This document shows positions 10,487-22,425 of a stretch of 64,000 nt of DNA, piece by piece. This DNA is from Batrachochytrium dendrobatidis JAM81 (taxonomy: Eukaryota; Chytridiomycota; Chytridiomycetes; Rhizophydiales), in NCBI RefSeq assembly GCF_000203795.2, contig NW_006281099.1:4056532-4120531 (forward strand). The letters run 5' to 3'. How positions within the stretch are numbered: position 1 is the stretch's first letter; each line of letters opens with the position of its first letter. The notes below the pieces were generated by a model, which searched no databases, was not told where the DNA came from, and worked only from the letters and a program-made list of their open reading frames with translations. The position numbers and the translations under genes were made by a program.

Positions 10487-12301
10487 ATGTCCAAGTCTGA
10501 CCATATTGCCGATAGGAGCTTGCCGCAGTCCCAGCAGACTAGCCCTCCACAGCATCAATCGGTCAACGTTCGTCCAGTCTCACCCATCGATGACGTTCAC
10601 AGTGTCGAATTTATTCCAGAGCCAGAAGGAGAGCTGATTGAGCATCCATTAGAGCCCCATTTTGAAGGAGCTCAGATTATCCGTGATGTGATTGTTGGGT
10701 AAGATCTATTTCAGTTTACATGTACATGCATGATGCCAATATATGCAGAAACCCATTTCTTTAAAATGGTAGATTTGAATAGTTTATGTTGGCTAGTCTG
10801 TATCGTCCAAGTTGATCATTGCGTATGATTGTCGTTTGAAATAGGTGTGATCCTTTTCAACTATGCCAGTATCAATAGATGTCAAAGTGGACTGATGATA
10901 AATCCCTTATAAGAATAGGAAGCATCACCCTTGAACCTGCTTGTCTGGCCTCACGTCATATTTACCGTTTAGGTGTTCATACAATCTATATAGCTCCTAT
11001 CTACCCATTTCCTCACTAACATCTTTTTGTTTTGACGATAACTCTGTAAACTGTATTAGTCTTGCGGATGGTTTAACGGTTCCCTTTGCACTGGCTGCTG
11101 GTCTAGCATCCCTCAACAACTCTCGTTTGGTCATCACTGCTGGTCTTGCAGGTACACAATTGCTTGAAACTGTATTGGTCATAGTGGATCATTTCCTCAT
11201 CAGCCAATCATTCTAGCTGATAAGTCTGTAACTGCTTTTATGGGGTGCATCGATCCTTTACTGTGAAGGGTGCACATGCTTGAAGAGATCGCATGGCAAG
11301 CCTTGACCTGCTCAATGCTGGGAATAATTTCAGATGCCTTGAAAATCAACTTTTTAATGCACTGCTGGTATTATCCAACCCATTGCCCAAATCCAGTTGT
11401 GTATCGGCTAAATTCATGCCAATTCTAGACTAGACACCATCTTTTCATCTGTTGCTGTATGTCCGAGTTCATGGTATGCCGAAAATATACTAACATTCAC
11501 AATTGTTCGAGTACTGTAGAAATTGTAGCCGGTGCTATTTCCATGGGATTGGGTGGTTACCTGGCAGGTCTCAGTGAAATTGAGCATTATGATAACGAAC
11601 GTATCCGCGAGGTTCATGAGGTCGAAACTGTTCCTCTGAGAGAAGAGCAGGAAATTGCCGAGATCTTTGAAGTAAGCACTTGGTTTTTATTCATGATTTT
11701 ATATTAGTCATTTCTAGCAATGCTGACGAGCTTGTAGCCATATGGAATTTCAGCAGATATTGTAAAGCCCATGGTAGATGTACTGAAGCAAAACAAGGAT
11801 GTGTGGGTTGATTTTATGATGAAATTTGAGTTGAATCTTGAGAAACCAGACAAGAATCGAACCTGGGTAAGAAGTAGTGTTTTGCACAGATTTATTCATG
11901 CAGCAGATACTGATCCATTCTGCTTTTGGACCATTTCTATGGATTACAATTATAGATTAGTGCACTCACCATCGGCACATCATACTTTGTAAGTATATTC
12001 TGCAGCTTTCGTTGCCAAAGCTTGTATACTCTAAACTATTATCAACTCATATCTTGTATAAATTTAGATTGGAGGCATCGTCCCGCTCTTGCCATATGTT
12101 TTCATTTCAACAGCCATTGATGCATTGTACGTTTCAGCAGCAGCAACCATTGTCACATTATTCATATTTGGATACTTCAAGGCAGCTATGATGGGCAGCC
12201 GACATCCCTTTTACAGCGCAGTCCAAATGGCTTTTGTTGGTGCAGCAGCAGCAGGATCAGCATTTGGAATTGCAAAGTTGATTCCTCAAGAGCAGCATTG
12301 A
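10487..12301 (+). CDS. CCC1/VIT-family vacuolar iron (manganese) transporter, copy 1
   Basis: Moves Fe2+ or Mn2+ from cytosol into the vacuole. Exons: 10487-10698, 11060-11151, 11520-11671, 11738-11866, 11956-11988, 12068-12301; 283 residues. Residues 1-60 are polar. TM1 begins with GLADGLTVPFALAAGL, TM2 is AGAISMGLGGYL, and three further segments lie after residue 190. The cytosolic metal-binding segment has Glu132, Glu135, Glu143, Glu146, Met179, Met180 and Glu183. These have exactly the spacing of the seven ligands known from Eucalyptus VIT1 (E-x2-E-x7-E-x2-E ... MMxxE), so the metal-sensing domain looks intact. The short fifth exon (33 nt) encodes ISALTIGTSYF. A paralogue follows 1 kb downstream in the same orientation. 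TTG at 10478 is not a credible start. Confidence 0.92.
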
Positions 12302-13328
12302 AACGGGACTGAAAATACATGGGTTACAACTGGTCTATATTGAGAATCAGGAGCATGGGTGTTTTGTCGAGATATATTAGCCTGATAAGCAGTCTATACT
12401 AAAAGTACTACTTTTGATAAAGCTGAACAGGCTTTTCGTGTAGTCAACATTGAATGGATTGATAATAAAGACGCCGCTGATATGAATGAGTACTGGCATT
12501 TTTAAATTGTATTGGATGCAAAAGCATCAAAAGATTACTGATTGTGTCCGAGTTGAGAATCGTCGGAAGATCGCCACCACTCGGAAGTTGCATCGATAAG
12601 CCAGTAAATATTGAGTTCAGTTTTGAATTGAACTCAAAGTGATGATAATTTTAGTCAAATCTAGCTGATTGTCTAAATAGACGCTTCAGCGTATATTAAG
12701 CGATATCACATTTAAACATTCTGCCAAATCCAATGATTATAAGCCCAAGTTAGGTCACTTGGAAGGCGCATTAATTGCCAATCTGCTCGAAAACGGATCA
12801 TACCAAGTGGCATTGCTATAATTAGTGGGCAATCTCTAGGGTTATGGTAAACACTGGTTTAAGAAACTGTCGAAACAGGGGTTTAAAGTAAATTATGCAC
12901 ATGTTTGGCTACCCTGTGACGACTTCAAGTCATGACTAGAGTATGAAACTTGGATTAAAGCGACTGGTGAAACGCGAAAAAATACACAAAATGGCACGTG
13001 GCTGCCATTTGCTTGTTTTTCATTAGACACCATTTAGCGCAATGCTGGCTAAATCATGGCTGTTGATGGCTAAAACCACGTTGGTGGATAGATTGCTCGC
13101 AAACTACTCATGGGCGAGGTTAACGAGTGGCAGGGGCTTAAACTTGCGTGTTTTGGATATTTAAAGTCGAGATCCCCACTTCTACCCTCCAATTTAACGC
13201 CTTTTAAACTGCACCAGTTACAGTCTTGTTACATTCACTAACCCAAAATCACTTTAGAAGCTTACTCCTTTGCGTCTCAATCAAGTCATTAGAATCATAC
13301 ACTAGACTCGACCTAATTCATTTTAACC
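12302..13328. other. Intergenic region between the tandem VIT genes
   Basis: About 1 kb with no convincing reading frame. It carries several TGGCTAAA-like words near 13045-13075 and a CACGTGG at about 12995. Either could be regulatory, but nothing here can be assigned. No MITE terminus was found. Confidence 0.4.
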
Positions 13329-15242
13329 ATGCAATCAAACTCGAGAGATACTCAGCAAATTATGGAACGACCTTTCAACCTCATCATCGATGGTCACACT
13401 GCACCAATGCGCTATGAAAACATTACGGATATGGATCTTACTGAACCACTCAACTGTAAAGAACCCACTCATCACATCTCTGTTGACGATGACGTCAAAA
13501 ATGCTACTTTCTATGACCATTGTCTAACAGGAAAAACTGATAGCGCAGTTTATTCTCATAGCGATCAACCTCTCTTTTCCCATTTAAATGGTAAGAACAT
13601 GGAAGAGCCCGAGGTTGATGGTGAAACAAGTATTTTGGATATCATACAGGACGTCGTTATTGGGTATGTATCGTCACTTGCTTTTGGTGTATAATTGAGT
13701 TGGCTAGTGATGCCATCAAATGCTGATTGGGTGATTAAAAGACAGTCTAAACACAACACAGCTTGACTGTAATCTACCTGCACCTAATGGTTGTGATCCT
13801 GTCGACAACCCTGTTCTTTAATTTGCATGGTATCTGGTGGAGAGTCAAAGACTTGTCACGTTGTGTCTGCATTGGTTATTGCAAAATATTCATTCATTTG
13901 GCATGCCAATAATTCTACCACGTGCACTGACATTACAGCCATATTCACGTAAATGGAACACTATATTGCAGCGATTACTCGGCAATATACAATCGCTGAA
14001 TATTCCGTGCTTTTATGCTACAGATTGAATGCTTATTCAGAATAGATATTGCCAATTCTTCAAAGCACAGCATCCATCATGCGATGCGATGCACCAAATT
14101 ATAGGTTTGAATTGTGATTTCAAATCTATTGATTGTAGTGTGACCGTCAAATGGGAATAATCAGATATTGATTTTGACTGTTGATGTTTTCAATACAATC
14201 ATGTACAACTATTGTATCCTAAAACTCCACAGATGCGTTTGTGCTCTCTTGAACTAGAGCACAAGCGTACGTCTTGGGAGTACAGGTCGTTTCATGGGAC
14301 TGGCAGTTTATTTACGCTGACATCTCTGGTCTAGTGTCCCATTTTACATGGATACGGCTGTAATTGAATGGTTTAATCTTGTGCACTTTATTGGCGCATG
14401 CACAATTAAACATGCTATATCTAGATGGTATTGCAGCCATTATAATTGCGTTTGTTGGCTGGTGTACATTTTCTAGCTATTTTTGTGCAGTATATACTAA
14501 CTTTCTTGATTTATATCAACTAGACTATCAGATGGGTTAACTGTACCCTTTGCACTGGCAGCAGGACTCGCCGCACTTGACAACTCTAAGCTAGTTGTTC
14601 TTGCTGGTTTGGCTGAAATCTGTGCTGGTGCCATTTCCATGGGTCTTGGTGGATACCTCTCTGGCCTCTCTGAACAAGAATATTTTGATAACCAGCGTGA
14701 TGCTCGTGCCCTTGAAATCAAAGCCGATCCTGCACATCACTGGAGCGAAATCTATAACGTATTCAAACCATTTGGTATTTCTCGCAAGGCTGCCCAGCCT
14801 TTAATTGAGGAGCTTTCTATGGATGGAACTACGTTTTTGGATTTTGTAATGAAATTTGACCTTGGACTCGATAAACCATCAAAATGGCGTGCATTTGTGA
14901 GTCATTTGTGCATGCCTTGCATATTGTCACATGTGAGTCTTGAATATTAACAGTCTTGTTTCTGAATGTCTGATAATCTAGACAAGTGCACTGACCATCG
15001 GAAGCTCGTATTTTTGTGCCGGTCTTATTCCTTTGGCACCATACATGTTTTTTAGCTCTGCTAAATTTGCTCTCCGTATATCAATAGGTGTAACCATCAC
15101 AGCCTTGTTCTTCTTTGGGTTATTCAAGGCAATCGCACTCTCATCAAAACAACCACTGTATAGCGCTATTCAGATGGTTTTCATTGGTGGACTGGCAGCT
15201 CTATCAGCATACACAGTCGCATCCCTTATGCCAATAGTATAA
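13329..15242 (+). CDS. CCC1/VIT-family transporter, copy 2, with altered metal-binding domain
   Basis: Paralogue of the gene at 10487-12301. Exons: 13329-13663, 14524-14896, 14982-15242; 322 residues. The membrane core is conserved (GLSDGLTVPFALAAGL, AGAISMGLGGYL, TSALTIGSSYF). The N-terminal polar tail is about 110 residues and unlike copy 1. The cytosolic metal-binding segment aligns without gaps to copy 1, but the seven VIT1-type ligand positions read Arg173, Glu176, His184, Glu187, Val220, Met221 and Asp224, so only three are kept and one is a conservative Glu to Asp change. It shares two intron positions with copy 1 (after VVIG and before SALTIG) and lacks its other three. Intron 1 is 860 bp because a family A MITE sits in it. 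Transport is plausible. Regulation or metal choice may differ. Confidence 0.92.
13936..14360. mobile_element. Family A MITE inside intron 1 of VIT copy 2
   Basis: The left terminus reads CAGCCATATTCACGTAAATG and the right terminus TTTTACATGGATACGGCTG. Both are flanked by TA (13934-13935, 14361-14362). The element is 425 bp and lies wholly within the intron 13664-14523, enlarging it about two-fold. The interior has the family motif of a GCTCTNNTGAACTAGAGC-like palindrome near 14250. Confidence 0.8.
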
Positions 15243-15329
15243 CTTCATATCCATCAAAGTACATTCAGAACATCCTTTGCTTCCCCTATCCATCACTCGA
15301 TATAAAGACTTTTCCAAAGCAGACCTTTG

Positions 15330-15698
15330 CAGCCGTATTCACGTAAAATTGATTACTTGTATTTATCTTGCATTAACTGCCACTTTTTGAAATAAACAAT
15401 AGTTGAATATTTATTGTGCTTTCATACTAGAAATTGACCACTTTAACGGATGTTTTCAATACAATTCTGTATAAACACTTGTATTCTGAACTCGGATACG
15501 TCCTAGCTCGAAAAACAATGATTGCACATCTCAGTAGTGCAAGTTGTTTCCTCGTCGAGGTCAGAAAAGAAGCCAGTAAACTTTAACGAGTTCAAACCAC
15601 AATGTTGTACAGTAAATTGGCATCAATCATTTCACGAGACTGGCTGTTTATTATGTATCTTGGTACTCTTAATGTTCCATTTTACGTGAATACGGCCG
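15330..15698. mobile_element. Family A MITE between VIT copy 2 and COA6
   Basis: The left terminus is CAGCCGTATTCACGTAAAAT and the right terminus ATTTTACGTGAATACGGCCG, a nearly perfect 20-bp inverted pair. It is flanked by TG on both sides rather than TA. The length is 369 bp. It lies between convergent genes. Confidence 0.8.
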
Positions 15699-15848
15699 TG
15701 AACAACCTCTAAAAGATTGTTGGGATTTTGATGCGTGGAAGATGAAGAAATGTGCTTTCCATTAGATGGTCCCAAGTTTAATGGTGTGATTCAATTTCAT
15801 CGCATTAATGGACTGGCTGTCGGCAGTATATATCTTAAATAATCTGGG

Positions 15849-16386
15849 TCAATTCTTCTTCACCCGTTCCCAGAACTCATTCTTTTTTTGATGCCGCTCT
15901 TCTTGTGTCTTTCTGAGATTATCTACCATTGCCTTGGACTGTAGATCTTTTACACGCAGCATACTAAAGTGCTGAACCTAGATCCAGATCCAAATACACC
16001 AATCATATTTCTGTTAAATAGGGGTTTATGGATTTTGTGATACAAGACTGACCTTGCTAGCCTTTTCAATAGGTATGTGCAAGTCTAACTCGGCATATAT
16101 CAAAGCAAACATCCATACTCGAACATACCCAGCTAGGCAAGCACTCTTTTTCAAAAAACAAGTGAGATTGATGGCATGTAAACAGCTTGTTTCGCTCCTC
16201 TTTGGTCAGTGTGCGATCCGATTCAGATTTGCCATGCTTGGCAAGCGGATCAAGTTGTACTATTTCATTGTATTCGGTGGGTGCAAACCCATGAAGCCAT
16301 AGTTGCTTTTGATCTAAACATTCAAAATAAAGATCTCTAGCTTTCCAGCACTTGTTTCGCTCTGCTCGAGAGGGTGGTGCAGACAT
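15849..16386 (-). CDS. COA6: Cytochrome c oxidase assembly factor 6
   Basis: Small intermembrane-space protein of the COX6b-like fold that helps copper delivery to Cox2 (CuA site) in complex IV assembly. Exons 16386-16129 and 15977-15849; 128 residues. Residues 10-35 match the family start (ER..CWKARD.YF.CLD). The twin-cysteine helices are visible as Cys13-x9-Cys23 and Cys71-x10-Cys82, followed by LPSW/VQHF, which aligns with the family SWIKYF. The intron falls right after Trp86 and is 151 bp. Compared with yeast and human proteins there is about 25 residues of extra polar sequence between the cysteine pairs. The C-terminus is basic and helical, without cysteine. Confidence 0.88.
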
Positions 16387-16758
16387 TTTACAATATACAG
16401 ATTGGACCAGATCAGAAAATCAAATGCATCATTTTGATATCAGAATATGAGTGAGCGATGGCGATCATTTGTTTTCAGTAGAAGCTTGAGCAGATTTGAA
16501 ACCAAGTCACGTGTATGTTGAGTACTCAATATGCTGCGAATCGCATCCACAGACGACGATAGAGGGCATGAAAACGAAGAGATAGAATGAAAAATTGCTG
16601 CAATCATCAGTGTATCATATAAATAAATGCTTGCTGATCTTGCTCTGACGCGAAAGTCTCAATGTTCCACTTATATAATCATGCAGATTAACCCAAACCA
16701 ACCGTGTAGTTGTACAAACCAATACTCTTGTCCCTTTTGCCTTTTACTTTAAACTGTT
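16387..16758. other. Intergenic region between two minus-strand genes
   Basis: 372 bp holding the promoter of COA6 and the 3' flank of the cyclic-nucleotide-binding gene. A short CACGTG lies near 16510. Nothing else is recognised. Confidence 0.4.
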
Positions 16759-19700
16759 TTATTTTTTGGCCTTGCGTTTTCCAAACACTTCTTCCCTTAT
16801 TTTCTTTTTATATGATTCCCACTGTAGGTTTTGTAAGAATGCATTCTGTAGCAAATAAATCGATGCATCCAAAGCTCCACGCCGTTCAAACAATTCCAAC
16901 AAGGTATCCATAGGGGAAATCTCGGTCATTTCAACCTTTGATAGCATCATTACCTCAACCCGCATGTTGGCTACGACAGTCACTGGACTCAGATAAGGTG
17001 GTTCATGTTGCCATAATCGGATGCATTCGTTACGATCAAAAGTCATGGGTGCGCCAAATTGAGATTGCGTAATTTTAAGCATTGCAGGCTTGACAACACT
17101 TGGAAAATGTTCACCAATAGTTAGCTCGCATATTGACAGAGGCTCATAGACTACTGTATCGGTGGGGTCTGTTGGGGTATTAGGCGCGTAGGCAGCATAC
17201 TGATGTCCATCTCCAGAAGCGGTTGGTCGCACGATAAAAGGAACTGTGCGAATGCATCGACAACTTCCAGAAAGAATCCAAAAAATATGAAAATTCGGTG
17301 CATCTTCATTAATAATGACTTGTTGCGCATCAAAGGTAATGAATTGTGCACATGCCAATACTTTTTCAATAAACTCTTGTGGTGCAGTAGTAAAATCTGG
17401 AAGTTGTGTTATTTGCCGAGTACGTAATGTATGCAGTTTAGCTGATCCTGTTTCTATCAACTGTATTGGTAGAAATTGCGCATGATGAAATATTTTAAAA
17501 TAGTTGATTAGCTTGGCATGACTCAAACCGTAAACTAGTTGTACTTGATACATCCGATTACCTTTAAAAATTCTCCTGTAATGCATTCAAAAAATAAAGT
17601 TAGTGCATGCATTAGATGTAGCGTATTTACATACGCCTAAAATAAAGCAATTCACATTTTCTATATATTTCAATATTTACGTTTATCTACACAAAGAAAC
17701 TCGGTGGTCTCAACGGTCGATACGGATGCTGTTCGTCTATCGTCTATTACTGTAAGAGTACGATCTCCAAAACTACCGCCTTTTTTGATAAAATTGATCT
17801 ATTTATAGTTTTTAGCAAATGCATTAAAATAAATACATATATATCAAGAAAAAGTTTTGACAAGAGCTACTTACACGAAACCAACTTTCGGTCCAGCCTT
17901 TGAAGATTTCAACTTTTCCAGAAAGAATAAAATAAAATGCATTGGCACGATGGCCTTCCATAATAATAACTTTTCCCTATTCAATTAATGGCAGATGTTG
18001 ATATATAGCTTTTGATTTCAAACAATATATACTAAATAATATTACCTACAGGAGGATATTTTTTCAACTATGGCAATTCCAGCAGGTATTGAGCAAATCA
18101 GGTCAGTTATCAAGTCATGTAATATTCAGTTTATAAATCAAACCTCACCTCTAAAATTTGGCAACATTTTAGTCTTTGATTCCAGGGGAGCCGCTTAAAT
18201 GATGGGATATTTGAACTTAATATTGCCTCGAGCCCATTGATGATTACATCGCCTTGTACTTCTGACCGTGACTGCAACAGCGATTTAACCTAGTGCAAAC
18301 CATGATCAAAAATTGACACATTTGTAAGTTTGACAGGCTAAATAATAGTTTGATACTGTAGTTATGCTTCACTTTTTTAAAACCAGCTTTTCAATTTTGG
18401 CCAAACACTACGACATTAAAACTAACCTTTTCTGATAATTCAAGATCTTCTTCGTTAATTGAATCGCTGCCTTTTAAATCTAAAATATCAACTCTGGTGG
18501 GAGAAAGCTCAAATATTTTACATACTCTTTTGTACATGACCAAAAATCTTCTTATAGTAGCCATAAACCGATATGCTTTTTTCCACTGTCCATGAGCGAT
18601 TATTACTCGTTTCCCTTCTTCCAATGTGCTCTTGTCAAATATATTGTCTACGCTTTTAAGATCAGCAACTGTTCCCATTTTGGAGTTACACGCAGATATA
18701 TTGAGTGCAGAATTGAAGTTGATGGTGCGATCCATATGAGTATTGTCAGGGAGTTGCATTGCATTGTGTTTTTTCGAGTATATCTGCATGCGAGCATTAA
18801 GATGGATGATATCGGATGTATTGAAAGCCTTCATGACTGCCTTGTCCAATTTGATATCATTTCCTACCAAAGATTTAGTTGGCTTGAACTGCTTAGCCTG
18901 AGTTGAGTATGCAGTCAATGAAATCATTTCTGATTTGATTGAATCGTCAGATTTGTTTATATCAGCTTGACTGGATAGTCCGGATAAAGGTTTGGAAATG
19001 GGTCGTGTTGATAAAAAACTGCTTTTCAAAGGGGTTTCTATTGATGTATTTTGCTGTTTTCCAATTGATGGCATAGCTAGTGATGTGGTTTTTTTGGAGG
19101 CTTTTTGAATCGACTTGGAGGACTCGTCAATTGGAATGAGCAGTATTTTTCCATCTTCTGAACATGGTTCAGAAATTCGCGATCGTAATGCAACGAGTGG
19201 TCGTACATGAGATTTACTATTCAAGTTTGGATGTGGTTTGAAAGTTTGTGTATTGGTTGTAGTATCGACAAATTCATTGCTTAGTAAAATCTCGGACCTT
19301 TTTGTGCTATTCAATTCTATTTGATGGTTGGATCGAGTGATATGCAAGTGCCGACTGGGTAATGGTGATGGCAGGTGTAATATGGATGACTTGTTAGCAA
19401 CTTGGTCGCTGATATCGTGCAATTGTGAATGTCCAATACTCATCAGTTTTAATTGACGCAGTTGAGGACTCATTTTGCCATCTAATACCATAGTTGACTC
19501 GCCAATCATGTCGGAACGAGCCTCATTATTTCGTGTTACGACTGACTCTGTACATGCCCAAGCTGCCAGTTTCGTGTCTTGTGACGAAATACAAGTATTT
19601 GTCTCAAATGAATTGGCTGTATGGGCTGAATGATCTACCAGCATGGGATATGAAGGACATTGTAAGGTCAACTCTTTTGATGTAGATGGAAATACTCTGT

Positions 19701-20514
19701 GCTTTTCAAACTCATTCAATTGAAGAGTTGAAATGCCTTCTTGGGGAGTAAGAAATTTACTGTGTTTACGTCTTACAGGTATTGATCCATTTTTGGAAAC
19801 ATGTGCCGAGTCCAGATTGGATGTCGAATTGGAGTGAACAGACTGATTTGTGGAGTGTCGCGTTTCGGCCTTTATTTCCTCTGATCGCAGCTCATTAGTT
19901 GATAAAACTGCTTTTTGAATGGACTGAGATGGAGGACTGATTTCTACAGTGGGAATACAAAGTGCCGTATTTGGAGTATTCAAACATGTAGACTTTTGAG
20001 ATGCGTTATGCTGATTGTCCCCCTGTAGTTCATATTGTCGAGGTGGCTCTGGCAACTTTTCATGCGAGTTCGAGGCAATTTTTTTAATCTTGGAACTACG
20101 TCTACTTATATCAGTGCCTTTGACAAGTAGTCTGGGACTTTGTGACGTTGTAGTTTGACTCGCTGATAGAAAGGAACGTATTGAGCCCGATGTATCTGGA
20201 AGTACTTTTGAATTTGGCATAAGCGTGGCTGAGCTATCTTGATCACGATGAGTAGATAGGGCCGTAGATGATTTATGCAATATTGTTGATCGAGATATAG
20301 ATTTGGGTTTCTGCTCATGTGTTTGAAGTGGCATTATAGATAGCTCGATTTTGGGGCATAGCAAGGTATCCATATGTAGCATCGTGAAATGGCTATCTGG
20401 CACAGTATCAGCTGTCACATTTCTGATTTTTTCGGTCATGTTAGTGCGAGTTGACATGTCTGGAGCCAGCCCAACCAAAGATGGCTGTTTTGAACCTAGG
20501 ATTGATGACTTCAT
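16759..20514 (-). CDS. Protein with a single cyclic-nucleotide-binding domain and a long disordered N-terminus
   Basis: Exons (minus): 20514-18427, 18289-18149, 18067-18050, 17976-17875, 17798-17681, 17575-17562, 17511-16759; about 1077 residues. Residues 1-630 are Ser/Thr-rich and without recognised domain. A conserved helical stretch follows (AYRFMATIRRFLVMYKRVCKIF, about 657-678). The CNB fold spans about 735-860: YPPGKVIIMEGH, FYFILSGKVEIF, and a phosphate-binding-like cassette GGSFGDRTL...DRRTASV. The cassette keeps its Arg, but the usual Glu of FGE is Asp. The layout resembles animal CNBD2. It is not a PKA regulatory subunit: there is no dimerisation domain and no second CNB. Two very small exons (18 and 14 nt) were inferred because only they keep the CNB frame. 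The 50-nt last intron is the least certain junction. ATG 20514 is the first Met; an upstream exon is possible. Confidence 0.8.
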
Positions 20515-21151
20515 GGAGTCTTTATACACTACTAATTTTACCTTGCAAATATCTGATATACTATATGGCAATTAGTCTTTAGTTTTTTAGTCAACTCGCC
20601 ATCTCCACTGCCACTTGGCTTTGGTTACAAGTTTGTTGAATAAGCGTTTGCGTTTGAGCAATTAATTCGGAAAATATCTTGTATGCTTCCTATTACGACG
20701 CCGAATTTAGCTTTATTTACAATACTTGCAGAATATCGGTGCGCCGACTACTTGGAATTTTTTACTCCATCTCGCTAAAACTTGATATTTATATCTTACT
20801 GTGCTAGATTAAATATTAGTCCTATTCAGATTTTAGATTAATACTACACACTTGGTGGGCAAATATCCGAGCTTTTAAATGCAGCCTTGCTTACCACCAA
20901 TACACACTAGTCAGTTTGGAAACATTGCATAATTGCTGCTCAAATTTGAATTTTCTGACTGATGGTTTTGAATTTCAATCTACCCATTTAAGCCAGCTTT
21001 TCTGACTACAATGCAGTCGACCTACTCGATAAGATGTGCTAAAATAACACATTGTTGAATGATCGACTTTGATCATTTTAGATTTTCATCACAAAAGATT
21101 TTTCAATTCGTTTTCGTTCAAAGAAAATTGTAGATTAGGCAACCACTTACC
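20515..21151. other. Divergent promoter region
   Basis: Shared upstream region of the minus-strand CNB gene and the plus-strand uL22m gene. It is AT-rich with several TTTTAGATT-like words. No gene, repeat terminus or clear motif was identified. Confidence 0.4.
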
Positions 21152-22425
21152 ATGATGTTTGCTCAAGTAGCTGCTGCAAGACTGCCCGCTAAAACAGTGT
21201 TTTATTCTAGGTAAGCACATTTTCCATTTTATCTAGCTCATTTGCATCACAATGTAGTACATCCATTTAATAACCAAGATGGCAGGGATCAATCCAACCT
21301 TTGATTTCCAGTAATATTCTAAACTTGTACTATATTAATTGTTCTTTGATGCAGGCACAGTTTCCAAGCAATCAAGCCTGTCTTGACATTTTCCATACCA
21401 AGATTGTATTCCAACTTGCCTCAATCACAGGACAAGGATGAGTATGAATCGGTTAATGTTCCTCCACTTAGAAGGGATACCACATCACCACAAGTATATG
21501 GCCGAATTAAACAGATCCTTGCTAGTACCATGAGTGTTACTGCTGGGTTAGATTCCACACCTGATCATATTGAGGCACTAAAACGTGCACAATTGGCACT
21601 ACGCAAAAATAAGTACCCACGTATTCCTGAAGAAGGCGAGGTGATTGAAGCACGTCCCAACTATTTGAGTCGTTTGGCTGCAGATGGAGGCAACAAGGTA
21701 GTTTAATTCATATCATGGCTACTCATAATCGTTACAATGTTGTCTTGATGCTACCTTGCTTGATTCGGATCTAGGGTTTTATTCCTACTTGAAAGAATGT
21801 GCAGCTGATTGTATTTTTGGTGATTTAGATTTTGAGGCTCAAGCACAGCTATATTCATGTGGATTTTACACGATTTATTGAACTGTGTACTAATATTCAA
21901 GGTCTGTCGCTAAACGATGCCTTACTCCAGCTTGCATGGCATGATAAGCCGATTACAAGCCACATGATGAAGGCTATTGAGTGCTGCATTGTGTATGCCA
22001 AAGAAGAAGGCTACGATCTTGAAAAAACATATATTGGCAAGTTGTTTGTTTCAATCGTGGTTTTCAACCATGGAGTTGATACTGTGATCAATCTTGCAAT
22101 CCACTAATAACTACTGTTTTCTGGGGGTTGATTTTAATATATAGCTGATATTACTGCAAGAGATGGCGAGGTTATTTTATCCAAGGAAATCAAACAAAAG
22201 TTTTTGCGGGGCCGTGGTCGATATGGAGCTACACCACATATCAAGACAGCGTTGCTTAAAATCGTGTTACAAGAGCGTGAAAAGCCATTTGATGTCCGCC
22301 ACAATGATCCTTTGGAATGGATTCGCTGTCGTTTGAGAAAGGTACACAAGGAATTTACTCCCAGTGCCGAAGAGCTGTATACCAAGATTCGTAAAGAATG
22401 TCCGGTGAAGCCTATATATGTTTAA
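21152..22425 (+). CDS. MRPL22: Mitochondrial large-subunit ribosomal protein uL22m
   Basis: uL22 lines the exit tunnel of the mitochondrial ribosome. Exons: 21152-21210, 21355-21697, 21829-22036, 22145-22425; 296 residues. The first 35 residues are basic, hydroxylated and poor in acidic residues, as in a mitochondrial presequence. The uL22 core is at about 150-270: LNDALLQLAWHDKPITSHMMKAI, then ADITARDG, then the basic loop FLRGRGRYGATPHIKTALLKIVL. The third intron begins with GC rather than GT (exon end ATTG, then GCAAGT). This is required to join TYI to ADI in frame and fits the GC-AG consensus. The start is one of two adjacent ATGs. Confidence 0.88.

Noticed and set aside
16030..16060. Possible extra 9-nt exon (GCTAGCAAG) in COA6
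   Set aside because: Joining Trp86 directly to VQHF aligns with the family SWIKYF without a gap, so the tiny exon is unnecessary.
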